From Sorex araneus (taxonomy: Eukaryota > Chordata > Mammalia > Eulipotyphla > Soricidae): a DNA stretch of 64,000 bases. The translations under genes were made by a program, and so were the position numbers. Of this stretch, positions 10,928-23,689 are shown piece after piece. The notes below the pieces were generated by a model. That model was given only the letters and a program-made list of their open reading frames with translations, had not been told where the DNA came from and did not search any database. How positions within the stretch are numbered: position 1 is the stretch's first letter; each line of letters begins with the position of its first letter. Where the stretch lies: assembly GCF_027595985.1 (NCBI RefSeq), contig NC_073306.1, positions 160,840,651-160,904,650 of the forward strand, written 5' to 3'.

Positions 10928-10935
10928 AATATATA
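10928..10935 (-). promoter_or_regulatory. TATA box of left-hand SLC34A2 promoter
   Basis: On the minus strand the sequence is tatatatt, 50 bases before the exon 1 donor. Upstream on the same strand is a TTATCTG stretch (GATA-factor type site) near 10,985-10,995. The right-hand promoter shows no such site at the equivalent place. Confidence 0.55.
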
Positions 10936-11153
10936 GGGAAGGTCATCACGCCCCTCCTCTTCATCACTGCTGCTTTGACTCCCATCAGCACTGACAGATA
11001 AGGACACTTGACTTCAAACTTATGTTCCACTGGGAAGGGACCCGCACTGGCTCAGCCCGGATAAGTCTTTCTTTTTCCTGGACGGACCTCAGTGATAGAT
11101 CAGGGATGTATCTGCTCGATTCTAGTTGGGGGTCATAGTATTAATTGTGGGCG

Positions 11154-11156
<3 letters not shown>

Positions 11157-11195
<39 letters not shown>
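11157..11195. repeat. (GT)n upstream of left promoter
   Basis: A run of GT units about 220 bases upstream of the TATA box, followed by a G-rich stretch to 11235. Confidence 0.95.
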
Positions 11196-11196
<1 letters not shown>

Positions 11197-11841
11197 TGGG
11201 GGTGGGGAGTGGGAGTGGGTGTGGGTGGGGGGTGGTGCTTCACAGCAGGGCTTCAGTTCTTGGAGTTCTCTCCCCTGAATGAATTTGTGCAAAGGGTGAA
11301 GAAAAGATAGCCGGCGTGTGGGTGTGGATGTACTATTCAAGACTCTCTCCCCTTTGAAGAATATTTTATTGGAGAAGAATTTCCTATCTTCATTCCATCT
11401 CAGCTCTGAGAATAATCCCCATTTGCTACTGAGCTGTTTACACACAGACACGCCCGGGGTTCTGCAGGGCCCCGCCTGACTCTTTGATTGGGAGTACAGA
11501 GTGCGTGGGGGGACCAGGAGGTTGCTGGGGATCTCGAACCCAGGCCTCCCACCAGCCACGCATGTGCTGCAGCCCTCTCAGCCTTCTCCTGCAGCCCTGA
11601 TAAGAGCACTTCTACCCAGCTCGCCTCCTCCATCCCCTAGCCAGTGAAACTGGACAAGGTAAAAGTTGGTTGAATGCCAAGTTTTCCTTTGTGCGGATTC
11701 CAGGCACACCCAGGGGCCCTGCACCGGCTCGTCTGAGGTGACCGGAGCACTGAGCGACCACACTCTTCACTGAGTCCTCGGGCGTCAGCCAGAGTCTGCA
11801 GTCGCAGCTGCCAGCTCAGAAAGAGGCCGACACTGCGGTGG

Positions 11842-11995
11842 GGAGCGAGGACTTGGCGCTGTGGAGGGCACGTGCTTACATTGGGCCAACCCTGGCTCCA
11901 TCTCCCTGCAGCCCGTATCCCCCAGCCCCTGCCAGGAGTCAGCCCTAAGCCCAGCCAGGTGTGGCCCTAAGCAAAAATAAATAAACAAACAAGAA
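11842..11995 (+). mobile_element. Degraded SOR SINE upstream of left promoter
   Basis: The core ggccaaccctggctccatct and an AAATAAAC tail are recognisable; the rest is eroded. Confidence 0.55.
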
Positions 11996-12117
11996 GCCAG
12001 AATAATGAAAGTGACTATATAACAACAACGGGGGGAAAATCCAAATGAATTACACTCAAGAATCTAGACCAGATACTTCCTAAATAGCCAAAATACACAT
12101 TTAAAGGTGCTTAGTCT

Positions 12118-12305
12118 CGGGGCTGGAGCAATAGCACAGTAGGTAGGGCATTTGCCTTGCACGCGACCGACCTGGGTTTGATTCCCAGCATCCCATATGG
12201 TCCCCTGAGCACTGCCAGGAGTAATTCCTGAGTGCATGAGCCAGGAGTAACCCCTGTGCATTGCCGGGTGTGACCCAAATAGCAAAAAAAAAAAAAAAAA
12301 AAAAA
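12118..12305 (+). mobile_element. SOR SINE
   Basis: It is full length with a run of about 25 A. The flanking repeat is near perfect: ggtgcttagtctc before and ggtgcccagtctc after. Confidence 0.9.
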
Positions 12306-13149
12306 AGGTGCCCAGTCTCCCAGTTGAAGGGTCAATTAAAACACTGAGATTTAAGTGTAGTATATTAGGGCTAATCCCAGGATTTTTCTCTAGAGAAAGA
12401 TTATGCACGTATACCCGGAGATGGATATCCCCATAGTGACACAGTTCCCATGTCTAGCTCCATGAACTGAATGAAATACTGGCAGGTAAAACGCTATGAA
12501 ACTCTCCTGATAGCTGGTGTCAGGCTCATCTCCTGAAACTGCCCTTTCTGCAGCCAAGTGTGGCCAGGTGACATACAGCTAAGCTGTCACACCGAACAGC
12601 CCACAGGGACCCTCCCTGCTCTGCTCATCACCCAGAGCTGGCTCTGTCCCGAGCAGACACCGATAGGGCTGTGGGGAGCCCGTCGCTGGGGCCCTGTCTT
12701 TCGGGGTGCCCATAACTAGCACCGTCACGGGCGAGCCAGAACCTCTCTGCTCTGCCGTCACCATTATTTGCTGTGCTAACCTGTTGCGAATTCATAAGAA
12801 CCTGAGCTTATTCACTGGCCACCTATTTCGGAGGAAACGATCAGCCTGCAAGAGAATCGAGCAATGGTAGACGTGGCCAACAGAGAAAGGAAGTCCCTGG
12901 GGGAAGCAGGCCTGCAGGGAGGGTTTAAACACGTTTCTAAATGTCTTATAGTTCAGGTAGCATATTTCCAATGGTGTGGACATTTAGGGTCTTGGTGTAC
13001 AGTCTCCTCACCACCAATACCAAGGTGCCCCCGCTTCCCACCCCCTCCCCCGGCTCTGCTCTGTGTCACCTCCATCAACCTACTCCCCCCAATCTCAGAG
13101 CTTGTGATCAATTAATATTGTCAATTTTCTTCTGTGTGTGTGTGCGTGT

Positions 13150-13260
13150 GTTGTTTTGGAACCATAATAGACAATGCTCAGGGGTTACTCCTGACTCAGG
13201 AATCATGCTTGGCAGGCATGGGGGACCCGATGGGATGCATCCAGGTTGGCCACACGCAAA
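13150..13260 (-). mobile_element. Degraded SOR SINE
   Basis: Recognised by caatgctcaggggttactcc and the B-box side ccaggttggccacacgcaaa. A further fragment of the head lies at 13665-13735. Confidence 0.6.
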
Positions 13261-13859
13261 GCAGCCTCTACTGTCACTCTGGTCCCTCCGCTCTTTCCTT
13301 GCATTTCCCTGTACGCGGCAGATGAGTGAAATCGGCCGCACTTGCTTTTCTCTGCTCCCAGAGGAATCCCACGCCACTAAGCAGGGAGAGGGATAAGAAA
13401 AGTCGGGTCACTGATTCTAAATTTTGGCTGGATAGAGTAAACGATATAAAATGTTACGAGATGGGGTGTTTGTAACAGTTAGTGATGGTTCGCTGTCTCT
13501 GGACTAGGAGGGAAGGGGTCGATGTCCACTGCAGCCTTTGATAGGAGAGACCAGCCCACCCGCATTCTTTTGATAAGGAGAATCAGAAGTCAACCTTTTT
13601 TCTGGGCCTCCTGTGGGGATGCAGATGGGGCTGCAGGGTCAGATTGCACTCCTCCCCGCCCCCAACCCTAGGTCCGCCAGGCCGCGTGCAAGGCAAATGC
13701 CCTATCCGCTGTGCTATAGCTCCAGTCCCTCAGATTGCACTTTTTACCAGGAAAACTCTCCTCATGGAAGTTTAGAAAGATGGTGTCTGCCTATCTGTCT
13801 GCCTGTCTTCTTCATAGGAGGTTCTTTTCAACCACCAGTCATTAAAATTGTGTGTGTGT

Positions 13860-14305
13860 CCCAAGAATTGTAGAAACAAGTACCAGGAGGTCGACTCCAT
13901 GGCTTGGAGGCTGGCCTCACATTCTGGGGAAAGGGCAACTCAGAGAAGGGGTCACCAACTATAATGTAGTCGAAGGCCATTCGAGAGAAGGGAGTTGCGG
14001 GCTGAATGAGGGCTAGAGACTGAGCACAGTGGCCACTCAACACCTTTATTGCAAACCACAACAGCTAATTAGAGGGAGAGAACTGAAAGGAATGCCCTGC
14101 CACAGTGGCAGGGTGGGGTGGGGGGAGATGGGATGGGGGAGGATGGGAGGGATGCTGGGTTTACTGGTGGTGGAGAATGGGCACTGGTGAAGGGATGGGT
14201 TCCCGAACTTTGTATGAGGGAAGCATAAGCACAAAAGTGTATAAATCCGGAACTGTACCCTCACGGTGATTCATTAATTAAAAATAAATAAATTTATTAA
14301 TAAAA
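13860..14305 (+). mobile_element. L1 3' UTR fragment
   Basis: It shares the G-rich 3' UTR and the ending with other copies here (cactggtg, accctcacggtgattcatta), then a short A-rich tail. There is no coding part. Confidence 0.7.
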
Positions 14306-14320
14306 AAATTGTGTGTTGGG

Positions 14321-14487
14321 GGGGCTGGAGTGATAGCACAGTGGTAGGGCTTTTGCCTTGCACATGGCCGACCCGGGTTCGATTCCCAGCATCCCATATA
14401 GTCCCCTGAGCACCACCAGGAGTTAATTTCTGAGTGCAGAGCCAGGAGGAACCCCTGTGCATTGCTGGGTGTGACCCAAAAACCTAA
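14321..14487 (+). mobile_element. SOR SINE
   Basis: It is full length. A second, older plus copy follows at 14502-14700 and a third, heavily eroded one at 14836-14990. Confidence 0.87.
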
Positions 14488-14501
14488 AATTGTGTGTGTG
14501 T

Positions 14502-14700
14502 TGGGGCCAGAGAGATAGCACAGTGGGTAGCATACTTGTTTATATGGGACCGGCCCTGGCACAATCCCTAGCGTTCCATATGGTCCCCCTCCCCGCCACC
14601 CCCAAGAACTGCCAGGAGTGATTCCTGAGTACGGAGCAAGGAGTTACCCCTGAGAATCACCAAATGTGTCCTCTCAAAACTAAAAATAATTATTTTAATT
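14502..14700 (+). mobile_element. SOR SINE, older
   Basis: The head is ggggccagagagatagcaca, the body is interrupted by a C-rich stretch, and the tail is AAATAATT-like. Confidence 0.75.
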
Positions 14701-14999
14701 AAAAATAAATAATTAAGTCCCTCTGGTTGGTTTCACCCAACAATGTTACTCTCCAGATCTGATGGTTTTAATTAAACATTGTCTATGGTTACTATGTTTC
14801 TTTTGGCCAAAAATTAAATAAGTAAATAGAATTGTGTGTGAGGACAGGTAAAACACTTGCCCTGCAGCTAACCTTGGTACAGTCCCTTATACTGCCTTTG
14901 GTACCCCTGACTCCCCCTGAGAATGATTCCTGAGCACCAGAGCCAAAGGTAAGCCCTGAACACCACAAGTGTGGCCTCCAAACAAAAGCCCAAATCAAA

Positions 15000-16675
15000 G
15001 CTGTGTGGAGTGAGAGGAAGCCTGAGAAGCAGAGGCCTATTTCTGTGCGTCGCTCACCACCCAGACTTCTTAAGGCCAACCATGCGTGATCAGAGCACGT
15101 GCAGAGATAGGGGCAGCCCTGCCCTTCTGGCCTTTCTAGTTCCAACCCCCATTCCTACCCCAGGGCCTTTGCTCACCCTTGCCTCTCTGGAGCAGTCTTT
15201 CACTTCCTTAGTTCCTGCCTGTAACCTCTGTCCCCCTATTTCTCCTTCCTCCAGAAACTGGTTGATATATCATTTGCTCCCTAACAGACCCCCAGAGGGG
15301 TGAGGGCTTGGATTCCAGGTCCCATGCGGTTCCCTGAAGAGTTGACTTCAACTTTTTTTCACCTAGGGAACCAAAACTTTTAAACTATGGATCTTTCAGT
15401 TTCGTTTGGGGAGACACACCCAGGTAGACTCAAGGCTTACCCCTAGCTTTGGGCTCGGGGCTGCTCGGGGTACCGCATGTGGTGTTCAGGGGACCCACCT
15501 GGTCAGTGGCGTGCAGCCTGCCTGCGGTTCTGTCCCTCCAGCTCTGGAATAGTTTTTGTAGCTGGCGCTAGGGGTGGACGACACCTAACGGGACTCTGCG
15601 GTTACCCTCTGCTCAGTGCTCAGGGGTCGGTTGCGGTGGTTCATGGCCAGCCACGCAGTGCCAAGGCCTGACCCAGGCTTGGAGCGTGCGGCACTCAGGC
15701 TGGTGAAACAGCTCTTCAGCCCTTATCACCTTGCTTCAATCACTCCTTTAATTCTCCAGTAGCTGGGCAGCGGGCCAGGCGGGACTCCTGAGCACAGAGT
15801 TGGTCATAGGCCCTGAGCTTTGCTGGCTACGGGCCCGAAATTTCAGAAACAGACACATTGAAATCTGAAAGGAAAAGAAGCGAAGGAAAAAGTCCCAGCC
15901 GGAACCTCAGTCCAACCTCTCCCGTCTGCTCTCGGCCGCTCTCAGTCCTGCGGGCTCTGGGGAGATGCCCAAAGGAGACAGGGGCGTGGGCCCAGCGCCT
16001 GCCCACAGGAAGCTCTCCCAGCTGCCCTCTAGGGCCCCCCCACCTGCACCTCTACCTGCAGCCACACACAGAGACGCGCACACTCACGTGAAGGTGAAAG
16101 CGACAGCGGGAGGCGCTGTGGAAGGAAGGATGTGTGTGTGTCATCTCAGAAGACGCTACGGTGACATCACAGAGCTTGAGGCTGGCCTGACCCTGGCTGA
16201 GCTTCCCGGCCTCGGGACCCCGCCCCAGTAGCTGAGTTCACACGTGCCTAAAGATGATAACCGGCATGAGCCTCAAACTCTCAAACAACTTGAATGAACA
16301 CATGAAGCCATCACGTTGCAGCTCCTTCTCGACAACGGGCTGTAACGGGCCGATCATGTAGGCAAAACCGTAGAGTGAGCATCTCACGCCGCGACCACGA
16401 ATCCCCGTGTTACACTCGCCATGAGCAGCGGAATATCAGCAAGGAAGCAGAGCGCAGCCTTGGAAAGACCTGGCATAGGGAGGAAAGAGATACCGCAAGG
16501 ACTGGGATCGTGCAGTTCCAGAGTGCATAGCTATGACCACATGTCCCCATACTCACTGTCTTTATAAAGAAGGGGAGGGTGAAATTTGTAAGCCCTACAG
16601 TTAGTTCTGTGCCCATTTTCGAGATGAGCCTCCTCAGCTGAGCCTCAGGAGAGGATTTAGAGGTTATAAGGTGCA
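15000..16675. other. Unannotated unique sequence, upstream spacer
   Basis: It shows short runs that look like SINE remnants (15440-15680, 15760-15830) and no coding potential I can support. The stretch at 16240-16480 has more CpG and no recognised repeat. Confidence 0.4.
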
Positions 16676-16676
16676 C

Positions 16677-16678
16677 AT

Positions 16679-16721
<43 letters not shown>

Positions 16722-16797
16722 GAAAACTTGCAGGACAACTAAAGACTAGGAAAGTGTTCTGGACTGAAGGGAGTTTTATGAGTTCTACAAATCTATA

Positions 16798-16839
<42 letters not shown>
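16677..16839. repeat. (AC)n and (CT)n runs
   Basis: AC units at 16677-16719 and CT units at 16801-16839 with unique sequence between. Confidence 0.95.
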
Positions 16840-16841
<2 letters not shown>

Positions 16842-17160
16842 GTTAAATATGATGTAAGAAGGGGTCCGTGTCTGCCCCAAACTTGCTTTCTTGTGCATTT
16901 GTCCTCTGGGGTTGGGGCTGCATGGAGACCAGCTCTGCCAGTGGTTTCTCGGGGACCTGAAAAGGTGCTGAAATGCACATCAGTTCACGTGTTGCCAACT
17001 TTTCACTGTGTGTGTTGTGCCCACGAGCTCCTCTCTCAGGGAGCTGGGTCGGATTTGGTGCTATCTGGGTGCAGAGTACAGCTGCAGCGCCCTGAGCACT
17101 CCTGGCCCCCAAGGCTGATCAGTTTTGAGGTACTAAATCGGTCATAGAAGCCAGGTCAGG

Positions 17161-17331
17161 AGGCTGGAGCGATAGCACAGCGGGTAGGGCGTTTGCCTTG
17201 CATGCGGCCGACCCAGGTTTGACCCCCAGAATCCCATATGGTCCCCTGAGCACCACTAGGAGGAATTCCTGAGTGCAGAGCCAGGAGTAACCCCTGAGCA
17301 TCACCGGGTGTGACCCAAAAAGAAAAAAAAA
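17161..17331 (+). mobile_element. SOR SINE
   Basis: It is full length. The flanking repeat AAGCCAGGTCAG lies at about 17147-17158 and 17332-17343. Confidence 0.9.
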
Positions 17332-17939
17332 AAGCCAGGTCAGATGGCAAGAGAGAGCCTATGTGTTTCCTGTCATTGTCTTTGTCCTGTCCTGGGCTCC
17401 CAGCCACCTCAAAGGGACCCTGGACACGCATCTTCTTGAGGATTCTTGGCCTAGGGGAATCAAGGCAAAATCCACTCTCAATGGCCCTGGCCTGCACCTG
17501 CGGTCTCTCCTCTCCCCTGCATCTCCTCCTCCAGGAAGACTGCCAGGAGAAGAGGCCCAAGGCCCGGTTGTCGGCAGTTGCTCCTTCAGCTGAGTAATCA
17601 TGGAATCAAAGTGGACCTTCAGAACTGGACTCACAGGGCTTCCCTGGCCATCTCCTGAGCCAGAACACTGGTGAAGGACTCAGTCTGCACCCAGGGAGCT
17701 CCGGAGCAGAGAAGCCGGGTGGGGGGTGGGGGGGGTGGCAGAGGGAGCACTGCTGAGTGCAGGGAGCACCGCGCTTCTGGGCCTTAGTGATGACTGACCG
17801 GGTAGTACTGGGAGTAACCTGGGCCCTTCCCAAGTACAGCTCAGGAAGCAAAAATCCAACCAACCAACCAACAAACCACTCTGAAACCCCAACTGTAGGG
17901 GACAAAAAAAAAAAAAAAGAAAAAAACACATCTGCAAGG

Positions 17940-18005
17940 GACTGGGGAGTTAGCTCAGTGGTGGGACACATACTGGCATGTGCAAGACCCTGGGTCCAGC
18001 CGCAC
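17940..18005 (+). repeat. tRNA-like SINE head of another type
   Basis: The segment gggagttagctcagtggtgg and on to caagaccctgggtcca resembles the tRNA-Ala-like heads of ID-type SINEs and differs from SOR. A similar head is at 21777-21845. No complete cloverleaf was verified, so I do not call a tRNA gene. Confidence 0.4.
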
Positions 18006-18027
18006 AGTGCCAGAGATACACACCTGT

Positions 18028-18180
18028 CGGGCCAGAGAGATAGCACAGCGGGAAGGCACCTGCCTTGCATGCAACCCTCTCTGGCTCCACCCCTGCTCCC
18101 ACATACCGTCCCTGACGCCCGCCAGGAGTAAGTCCAAGCACTGGCAGGTGTAGTCCGCAAACCACTGCCCACACCAAATA
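18028..18180 (+). mobile_element. SOR SINE, diverged
   Basis: The head is ggccagagagatagcacagc, and the body ends near ctggcaggtgtagtccgcaa. Confidence 0.68.
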
Positions 18181-18213
18181 CACATGTATGGCCATGTGCA
18201 CACATGCACTAGT

Positions 18214-18266
<53 letters not shown>
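18214..18266. repeat. (AC)n
   Basis: A pure AC run of about 50 bases. Confidence 0.95.
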
Positions 18267-18267
<1 letters not shown>

Positions 18268-18849
18268 CCTGTGGCCAAGTGCATCTACTCAAAAGCTCAC
18301 TTGCCACCTCTGTCCACCATCACGTTATTCCTCCTAGAACACAGGGTTTGGGTTTGTGTGTTATTGAGCTGCCCCCTGGCCATGCGACACTCGGGCCTTT
18401 CACCGGCTCTTGCACAGGGATCATTCCTGTCAGGGCTCAGGGGCCTGCACACAAGGCAAGTGCCCTCGCTGCTGTACCAGAAGGAAGGGTCTTAGTGTCC
18501 TGTAGCCTAACAGGGGCTGCGGGGGGGGGGGGGGGTGGTTCTTTGGCTCACTGCTCTGTCCCCCAAACCTGGCTCCAAGCCCAACTAGCAGTTGTGGAAA
18601 GAACCTATGAACCCAGGGCAGTTCTGCACCAGTGACAGGGCCAGTCTCACACATTTCCCCCTGTGCAGAAGCTGACTCGCCTCAGGAAGGACCCCAGCCC
18701 AGCCCACCTCACCCACCACCCCACCATGCCACGTGATGGCAGGGAGCTCAGTACTACAGCCAAGACCTCCCCACCAGCAATGACTATGGGCCTGTCCCTT
18801 TGGCTCTGGCTCTAGGAGTCAGAGAATTGTCTGCAACAGACACTTGTCT

Positions 18850-19000
18850 TTTTTTTTTTTTGGGGGGGGGGTCACACCCAGTGATGCTCAGGAGTTAGTC
18901 CTATCTATGCACTCAGGAATTACTTCTGGCAGTGCTCAGGGATCATATGGGATGCTGGGGATCGAACCTGGGTCAGCCACACACAAGACAAACACCCAAG
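18850..19000 (-). mobile_element. SOR SINE
   Basis: The T-rich end is at 18850; the body runs to acctgggtcagccacacaca. The head is partly missing. Confidence 0.75.
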
Positions 19001-19383
19001 TTCACAGCCACTTGCAAACACAAACAATGTGAACCCCTTAAAGAAATGCAACAGAGCTTTGTTCTCCCTAGCAAGTAGCCTAATTATCCTGAAGAAAGTG
19101 TAAGGTTATTTCTAACTGCTACCAGATGTCATTTCTGGCCAATATTGTCAACCCTTTCCTCCTGCCTTAGGTCTGGGCAAGAGGGTTTGCAGTGGGCCCG
19201 AAAACGCAGCCAGGAGGCAGAGCTGGGTGGGCATACCTAGTCTACCTAGTCCTTTGTTGTGTCAAGGAGGGGGCCTCTCCCAATCTGGGGGGGTGCTGCA
19301 CAAATCACCAGCCCTTCCCCTTTATGGCAAGTCCTGGCCAATTTTTTTCTTTTTTCCAGAAGCTGCCAAAGTTTCCCCTTATT

Positions 19384-19567
19384 GGGGTCGGAGCGATAGC
19401 ACAGCGGAGAGAGCAGTTTGCCTTGCACATGGCCAACCTGGGTTCGATCCCAGCCGCCCATATGGTCCCACGAGCTCCGCCAGCAGGAGTAATTCCTGGG
19501 GGCAGAGCCAGGAGTAATCTCTGTGCATCCCTGGGTGTGACCCAAAAAAAGCAACAACAACAAAATA
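19384..19567 (+). mobile_element. SOR SINE
   Basis: The body is complete and the tail is of AAC units. AAAGTTTCCCCTTA flanks it on both sides (about 19368-19381 and 19568-19581). Confidence 0.88.
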
Positions 19568-19617
19568 AAAAGTTTCCCCTTAGTCTTGGTGAGGAAGGCT
19601 GTTAGGAGGCCAGTGAT

Positions 19618-19748
19618 TGGGTCACACCCAGCTGGGTTCAGGGCTTACTCCTGGCTCTGTGCTCCAGAGACCACATTGGGTGCAGGGGATCAAACCAGGG
19701 CCAGCCACATGCAAGGCAAGTGCTCTACCTGCTGTACTATTGCCCCCA
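19618..19748 (-). mobile_element. SOR SINE
   Basis: It runs from gggtcacacccagctgggtt to gctgtactattgccccc, in reverse orientation. Confidence 0.75.
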
Positions 19749-19779
19749 CCCCAACAGTGCTCGATGAGGCCTGCTCCCC

Positions 19780-20060
19780 AGCAAGCCGTGTCCACACATC
19801 CCACACGGGTCCAGCTGACCTGTGCCCCCCTGAAACCTTTGCTCTGACAAAGCCCAGTGCCGCCATCATCTGCACACCGTGTTCAGGGGGAACACGCTCG
19901 AGACCTCAGGCCACGGGTCTTCATGTTGACACAGAGACTGTCCAAACAGGATTGCTGGGTGGATCCTCCCCACCCACCCCACCCACCCCAGACTCCTTCG
20001 CCCCCTGCGGCACCCAGGAATGCCAGCATTCCTGAGCTGCAGTTGGAAACCCAAACAAAC
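19780..20060. repeat. Inverted-duplication block I, left arm
   Basis: It matches 28990-29310 in reverse complement at roughly 90 percent by eye over its best stretches (for example the part reading gctctgacaaagcccagtgc). It lies about 9 kb upstream of the left promoter and is non-coding as far as I can tell. Confidence 0.75.
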
Positions 20061-20436
20061 AAATCCTGTCTTCTGAATAAGTCTATTCTGAAAGGAACCA
20101 GTAACCGCTGGAATGTGTGATGCTTCCTGCACACCACCCCCCCCCCCCCCACGCGCTAAGAAGGGAGAGAAGCTATCCATGAATAGCCACTATTGCAACC
20201 GGGGTAGATTTTCGGCCAGAATTTTGATTTTCCAACTCACAGGCTTTGGGGGTTTGAGTTTAAGGGGTCTATGTCTAGCCCGTGTCAGTGTCTATCCAGA
20301 GTGGAGGCTCCTGTCCCCAGCTGGTGCCACGGTGATCCAGTGGGGGAGTGTTCTGTACCTGCACAGATCTGGGATCCCAGCGTCCCACCTTCCTTCTGTC
20401 TGCAGCCTCCATGGCCCTTTGGGACAACCTCATTTT

Positions 20437-20592
20437 TCTTTTCTTTTTGGGTTACCCTGGTGATGCTCAAGGGTTACTCCTGGCTCTGCACTCAGTAATT
20501 ACTCCTGGTGGTGTTCAGGGGACCATATGGGAGGCCGGGGATCGAAGTGGGATCAGCCGCATGCAAGGCAAACGCCCTCCCCGCTCCGGCCT
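20437..20592 (-). mobile_element. SOR SINE
   Basis: The body is complete from tttttgggttaccctggtga to caaacgccctccccgctccg. It lies beside inverted-repeat block J and is absent from its partner. Confidence 0.82.
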
Positions 20593-20614
20593 CAACCTCA
20601 TATTTTTAGTGTCA

Positions 20615-20890
20615 GGGAGCAGATGTGGCCGCCGTGGGTCCCTGGGGAGATTGGCTGGAGAGCAGGCACCACTGGAAACACCATGTGTGTGTGGAGGTGT
20701 GGCCCAGAATCCCGCGGCAGCTGGACTGGGAAGGCGGGCTGTGGCCATGTCCTGGGCAGGCTGCCGACCTGGGGAGCATTTGATAGTTCTGGGGGAGCCA
20801 GTTGGTGGGTTTCCCATGCCGCCTTCCTCATTCTTCGATAACACTGTTTCTGCTCCTGCTGGGGGAGCCTGAGATCTCCCCATTCTGTGA
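20615..20890. repeat. Inverted-duplication block J, left arm (innermost pair seen)
   Basis: It pairs in reverse complement with 25310-25610 at about 70 percent by eye, with shared runs such as gcctgcccagga and gaatgaggaag. It is the pair closest to the axis that I could recognise. Confidence 0.65.
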
Positions 20891-21543
20891 ACGCCCGCCT
20901 CAGTGCCCTTCCAGGGTTTGTACCCTGTATTCTGCTCCCCACCAGCTCCTGTCACAGATAAGCCCTTCCTAGTCCCTCCCCTCACCTGCCCCAGGACACT
21001 TTCTCCTCTTTCCCCATCAGCATACAACCGGCTGGGTTTCCCCTATCTCTGGAAACCAAGAACCGCCTCACCTTTGACCTTTGACCTTTGTGGCCTCTGG
21101 CTACTGCCTCAGTCTCCCGTGCTTCAGTCTTCCACATTCCAACCTGCTCTTTCCTCGGAGCCTGTTGGAGGCAGCCTTTAGCCCCGACACTCCCAGGGCT
21201 CTTCTCCAGGTCGGGCACCTGCAGGGTCGCTACCCACCTGGCCGTGGAGCTCGCGGCAGCGTCTGAGGTGGCCTGGCTCTCCTCCGCTCTTGCTCCCTTT
21301 GCTTCCAGTGAAGCAAAATCATTCGTGTTGCAAGAAACTTGGAGACAAGACAGAGAGAGCAGTCCGCGTTAGAGAGAGAGCACGGGCTTCCCGGAGTAGG
21401 GAGAGCTTGGCTGTAATCTGGTCACTTCTCAGTCGCCCTGGCCTGTGGATAGCAGTGACCGTGGACTCGCATCTGGCTCTCTCCCACTCCCTCTGGCCAA
21501 TGACCTTCAGGTGTCCCTAACAATCACAATCGCTATAGGAAAT

Positions 21544-21593
<50 letters not shown>

Positions 21594-21597
21594 TGGC

Positions 21598-21762
21598 TTT
21601 TGGGGAGTCACACCTGGAGATGCTCAGGGTTTATTCCTGACTCTGCACACAGGAATTACTCCTGGCAGTGTTTGGGGACCACATGGAATGCTGAGTATCG
21701 AACCCGGGTCTGTCATGTGCAAGGCAAGCACCCTCCCCGCTGTACTATTGCTCTGGCCCAGA
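21598..21762 (-). mobile_element. SOR SINE
   Basis: It follows a (GT)n run at 21544-21591 and ends at ctgtactattgctctggccc. Confidence 0.8.
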
Positions 21763-22371
21763 AATATATTTTAGCGTCGGGGATTAGGCCCAGCGGTAGA
21801 GCACTTGTCTTGTGTGTGGTGTGGGTTTGATTCCTGACCTTGCAGGATCCCCTCCAGACCATTGCCAGACTTGACTCCTGAGCACTGAGCTGGGAGTAGC
21901 TCCAGAGCACAGCCCCATGTGGCCCAAACTTAAAAGGAAGAAATAGTACGCTTGACATCCTGGTCTGACCCAGTTCAGGTGTGCAGACATGACCGAAATA
22001 AACCGTCTCACCAAACAAAAACTGACCTTGCGCTGTAGACTGTTCTGAAATGTCTCTGTATTCCTGGCTTGTTTATGAGGGTTTGGGGGCCACACCCAGG
22101 TGTGCTGGTGGGGGTGTTGGGGGGCTAGTCCCTGTCTGCTCTGGCCTCAGAAGAGGCTTCCGGCGGTTCTCCGGGAACTGTGTGTTGCCAGGGACTCAAC
22201 CTGAGCAATGCGTGTGAAGCCTGTGCCCCCTTTGAGTTCTCCTCATGAACTAATGATTTGGTTGACTTTGCGTTCCCTCTCCTCTCCCTGCACCCCCTCT
22301 GCTGTTGTGGGTGACAGTGTGGCTATTACAGTGATTCCTGTCCTTGCTGCTTGAGCATTTCTTTTTTTTTT

Positions 22372-22515
22372 TTCCCTTCAATTTTTAAGTCACCCCAGCA
22401 GTGCTCAGGACTTACTCCTGGTTCTGTGCTCAGGGGACCAAATGGGATGCTGGGGATTGAACCCACGTCGACTGTGTGCAAGGCAAGCACACTACCCACT
22501 GTACTATTGCTCCAG
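22372..22515 (-). mobile_element. SOR SINE
   Basis: It starts in a T-run at 22352 and ends at gtactattgctccag. Two further reverse copies follow at 22676-22845 and about 23070-23235. Confidence 0.8.
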
Positions 22516-22675
22516 AACTTGCGCATGATTTTTTTTCATGGCAAGGCTTGCCAGGGTTTGCATGCAGTGGAATCGTGCAGTACTTACCTCTGTCTGACTA
22601 ATTTCAGGAAGCATAATATCCTTCATAATTGCTGCAAATGTCAGGACTTCATCTTTCAGTTATGATTATTGTTGT

Positions 22676-22845
22676 TGCTTTGGGGCCCCACCTGGTGGGG
22701 CTAAGGGTTTAGTCCTGGCTCTGCACTCAGGGATCACTCCTGGTGGGGCTCAGGGGACCATATAGGGGGCAGGAGGATAGGGAATCAAACCCGAGTGGTC
22801 AGTTGGGTGCAAGTTCCTACCTACTGTATTATTGCTCTGGCCCAG
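22676..22845 (-). mobile_element. SOR SINE
   Basis: It runs from gctttggggccccacctggt to attattgctctggccc, with moderate divergence. Confidence 0.75.
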
Positions 22846-23689
22846 AAAGCCTGTGATTTCATAAAGGCTGTGAGGAAAAAAGTCACAGTATTGGTGCTTC
22901 GGGGCCATGAGGAAAACATGAAGTGACACTCGCTGAGGCAGTAATAATGCCTGCTCGGGAGGCGGGGGCCAGAGGGCATGGGAAAGGCAGCGTTCAAGCC
23001 AGAGGGTAGCCGCATCCCTGAAGACCCTCACGGTAAACAGGAAGGAACCAGGAATCCTGCCCTCAGGGAGAAAGAATTTGGTTTTTGGTGCTTGGGTCCA
23101 TACCCTGAGGTGCTCAGGGGCCATTGGCTCAGTTTTGGGGAGTGACTCCTGGCCATGCTCAGGGAACCGCATACCACATGCAATGCTGGAGATCCATCCA
23201 TGGGGCCCACTGCAAGGCGAGTGCTTTACCTTCTGCAAAGGATGAGTCTCAAAGGAAATAGTGAATACAGTCACATGTACACACACACACACACACACAC
23301 CGCACCACACAACACACCTTGTCTTTCTCTAATTTTCCAGGCTGGCCACTGGAAATACAAGTGAAGAATTAAGTGGCCCCAGACTCCCTCTTGCCCTGAG
23401 CTTGCCAGAAGCTCACTGAGGAGAGCGAGGGGGCCCCCGCGAGAGCCTCTCTGGGGCCCTGGGAAGCTCTTCTCCCAGCACGTGCACCCCGGGGTCCGAG
23501 CACCATCTGACTGCCCTGAGTTCAGCCCGCACCACGGAGGAGGGAGAGATCCCTGTGCAAGAGACGTCTCAGGCGGCTCTAAGAGGGCAGAGACATGAGG
23601 GCCAGCAGAGGGCCGTGTGCAGGGACCCCAGTCAGCCCTTCAGCTTCATACTGAACCCTGATCTTTGCTCATGGGTTTTCTTGTTCGTC

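Noticed and set aside
17940..18005. Possible tRNA gene
   Set aside because: Only a tRNA-like promoter head is visible. It continues into SINE-type sequence and no complete cloverleaf could be confirmed.
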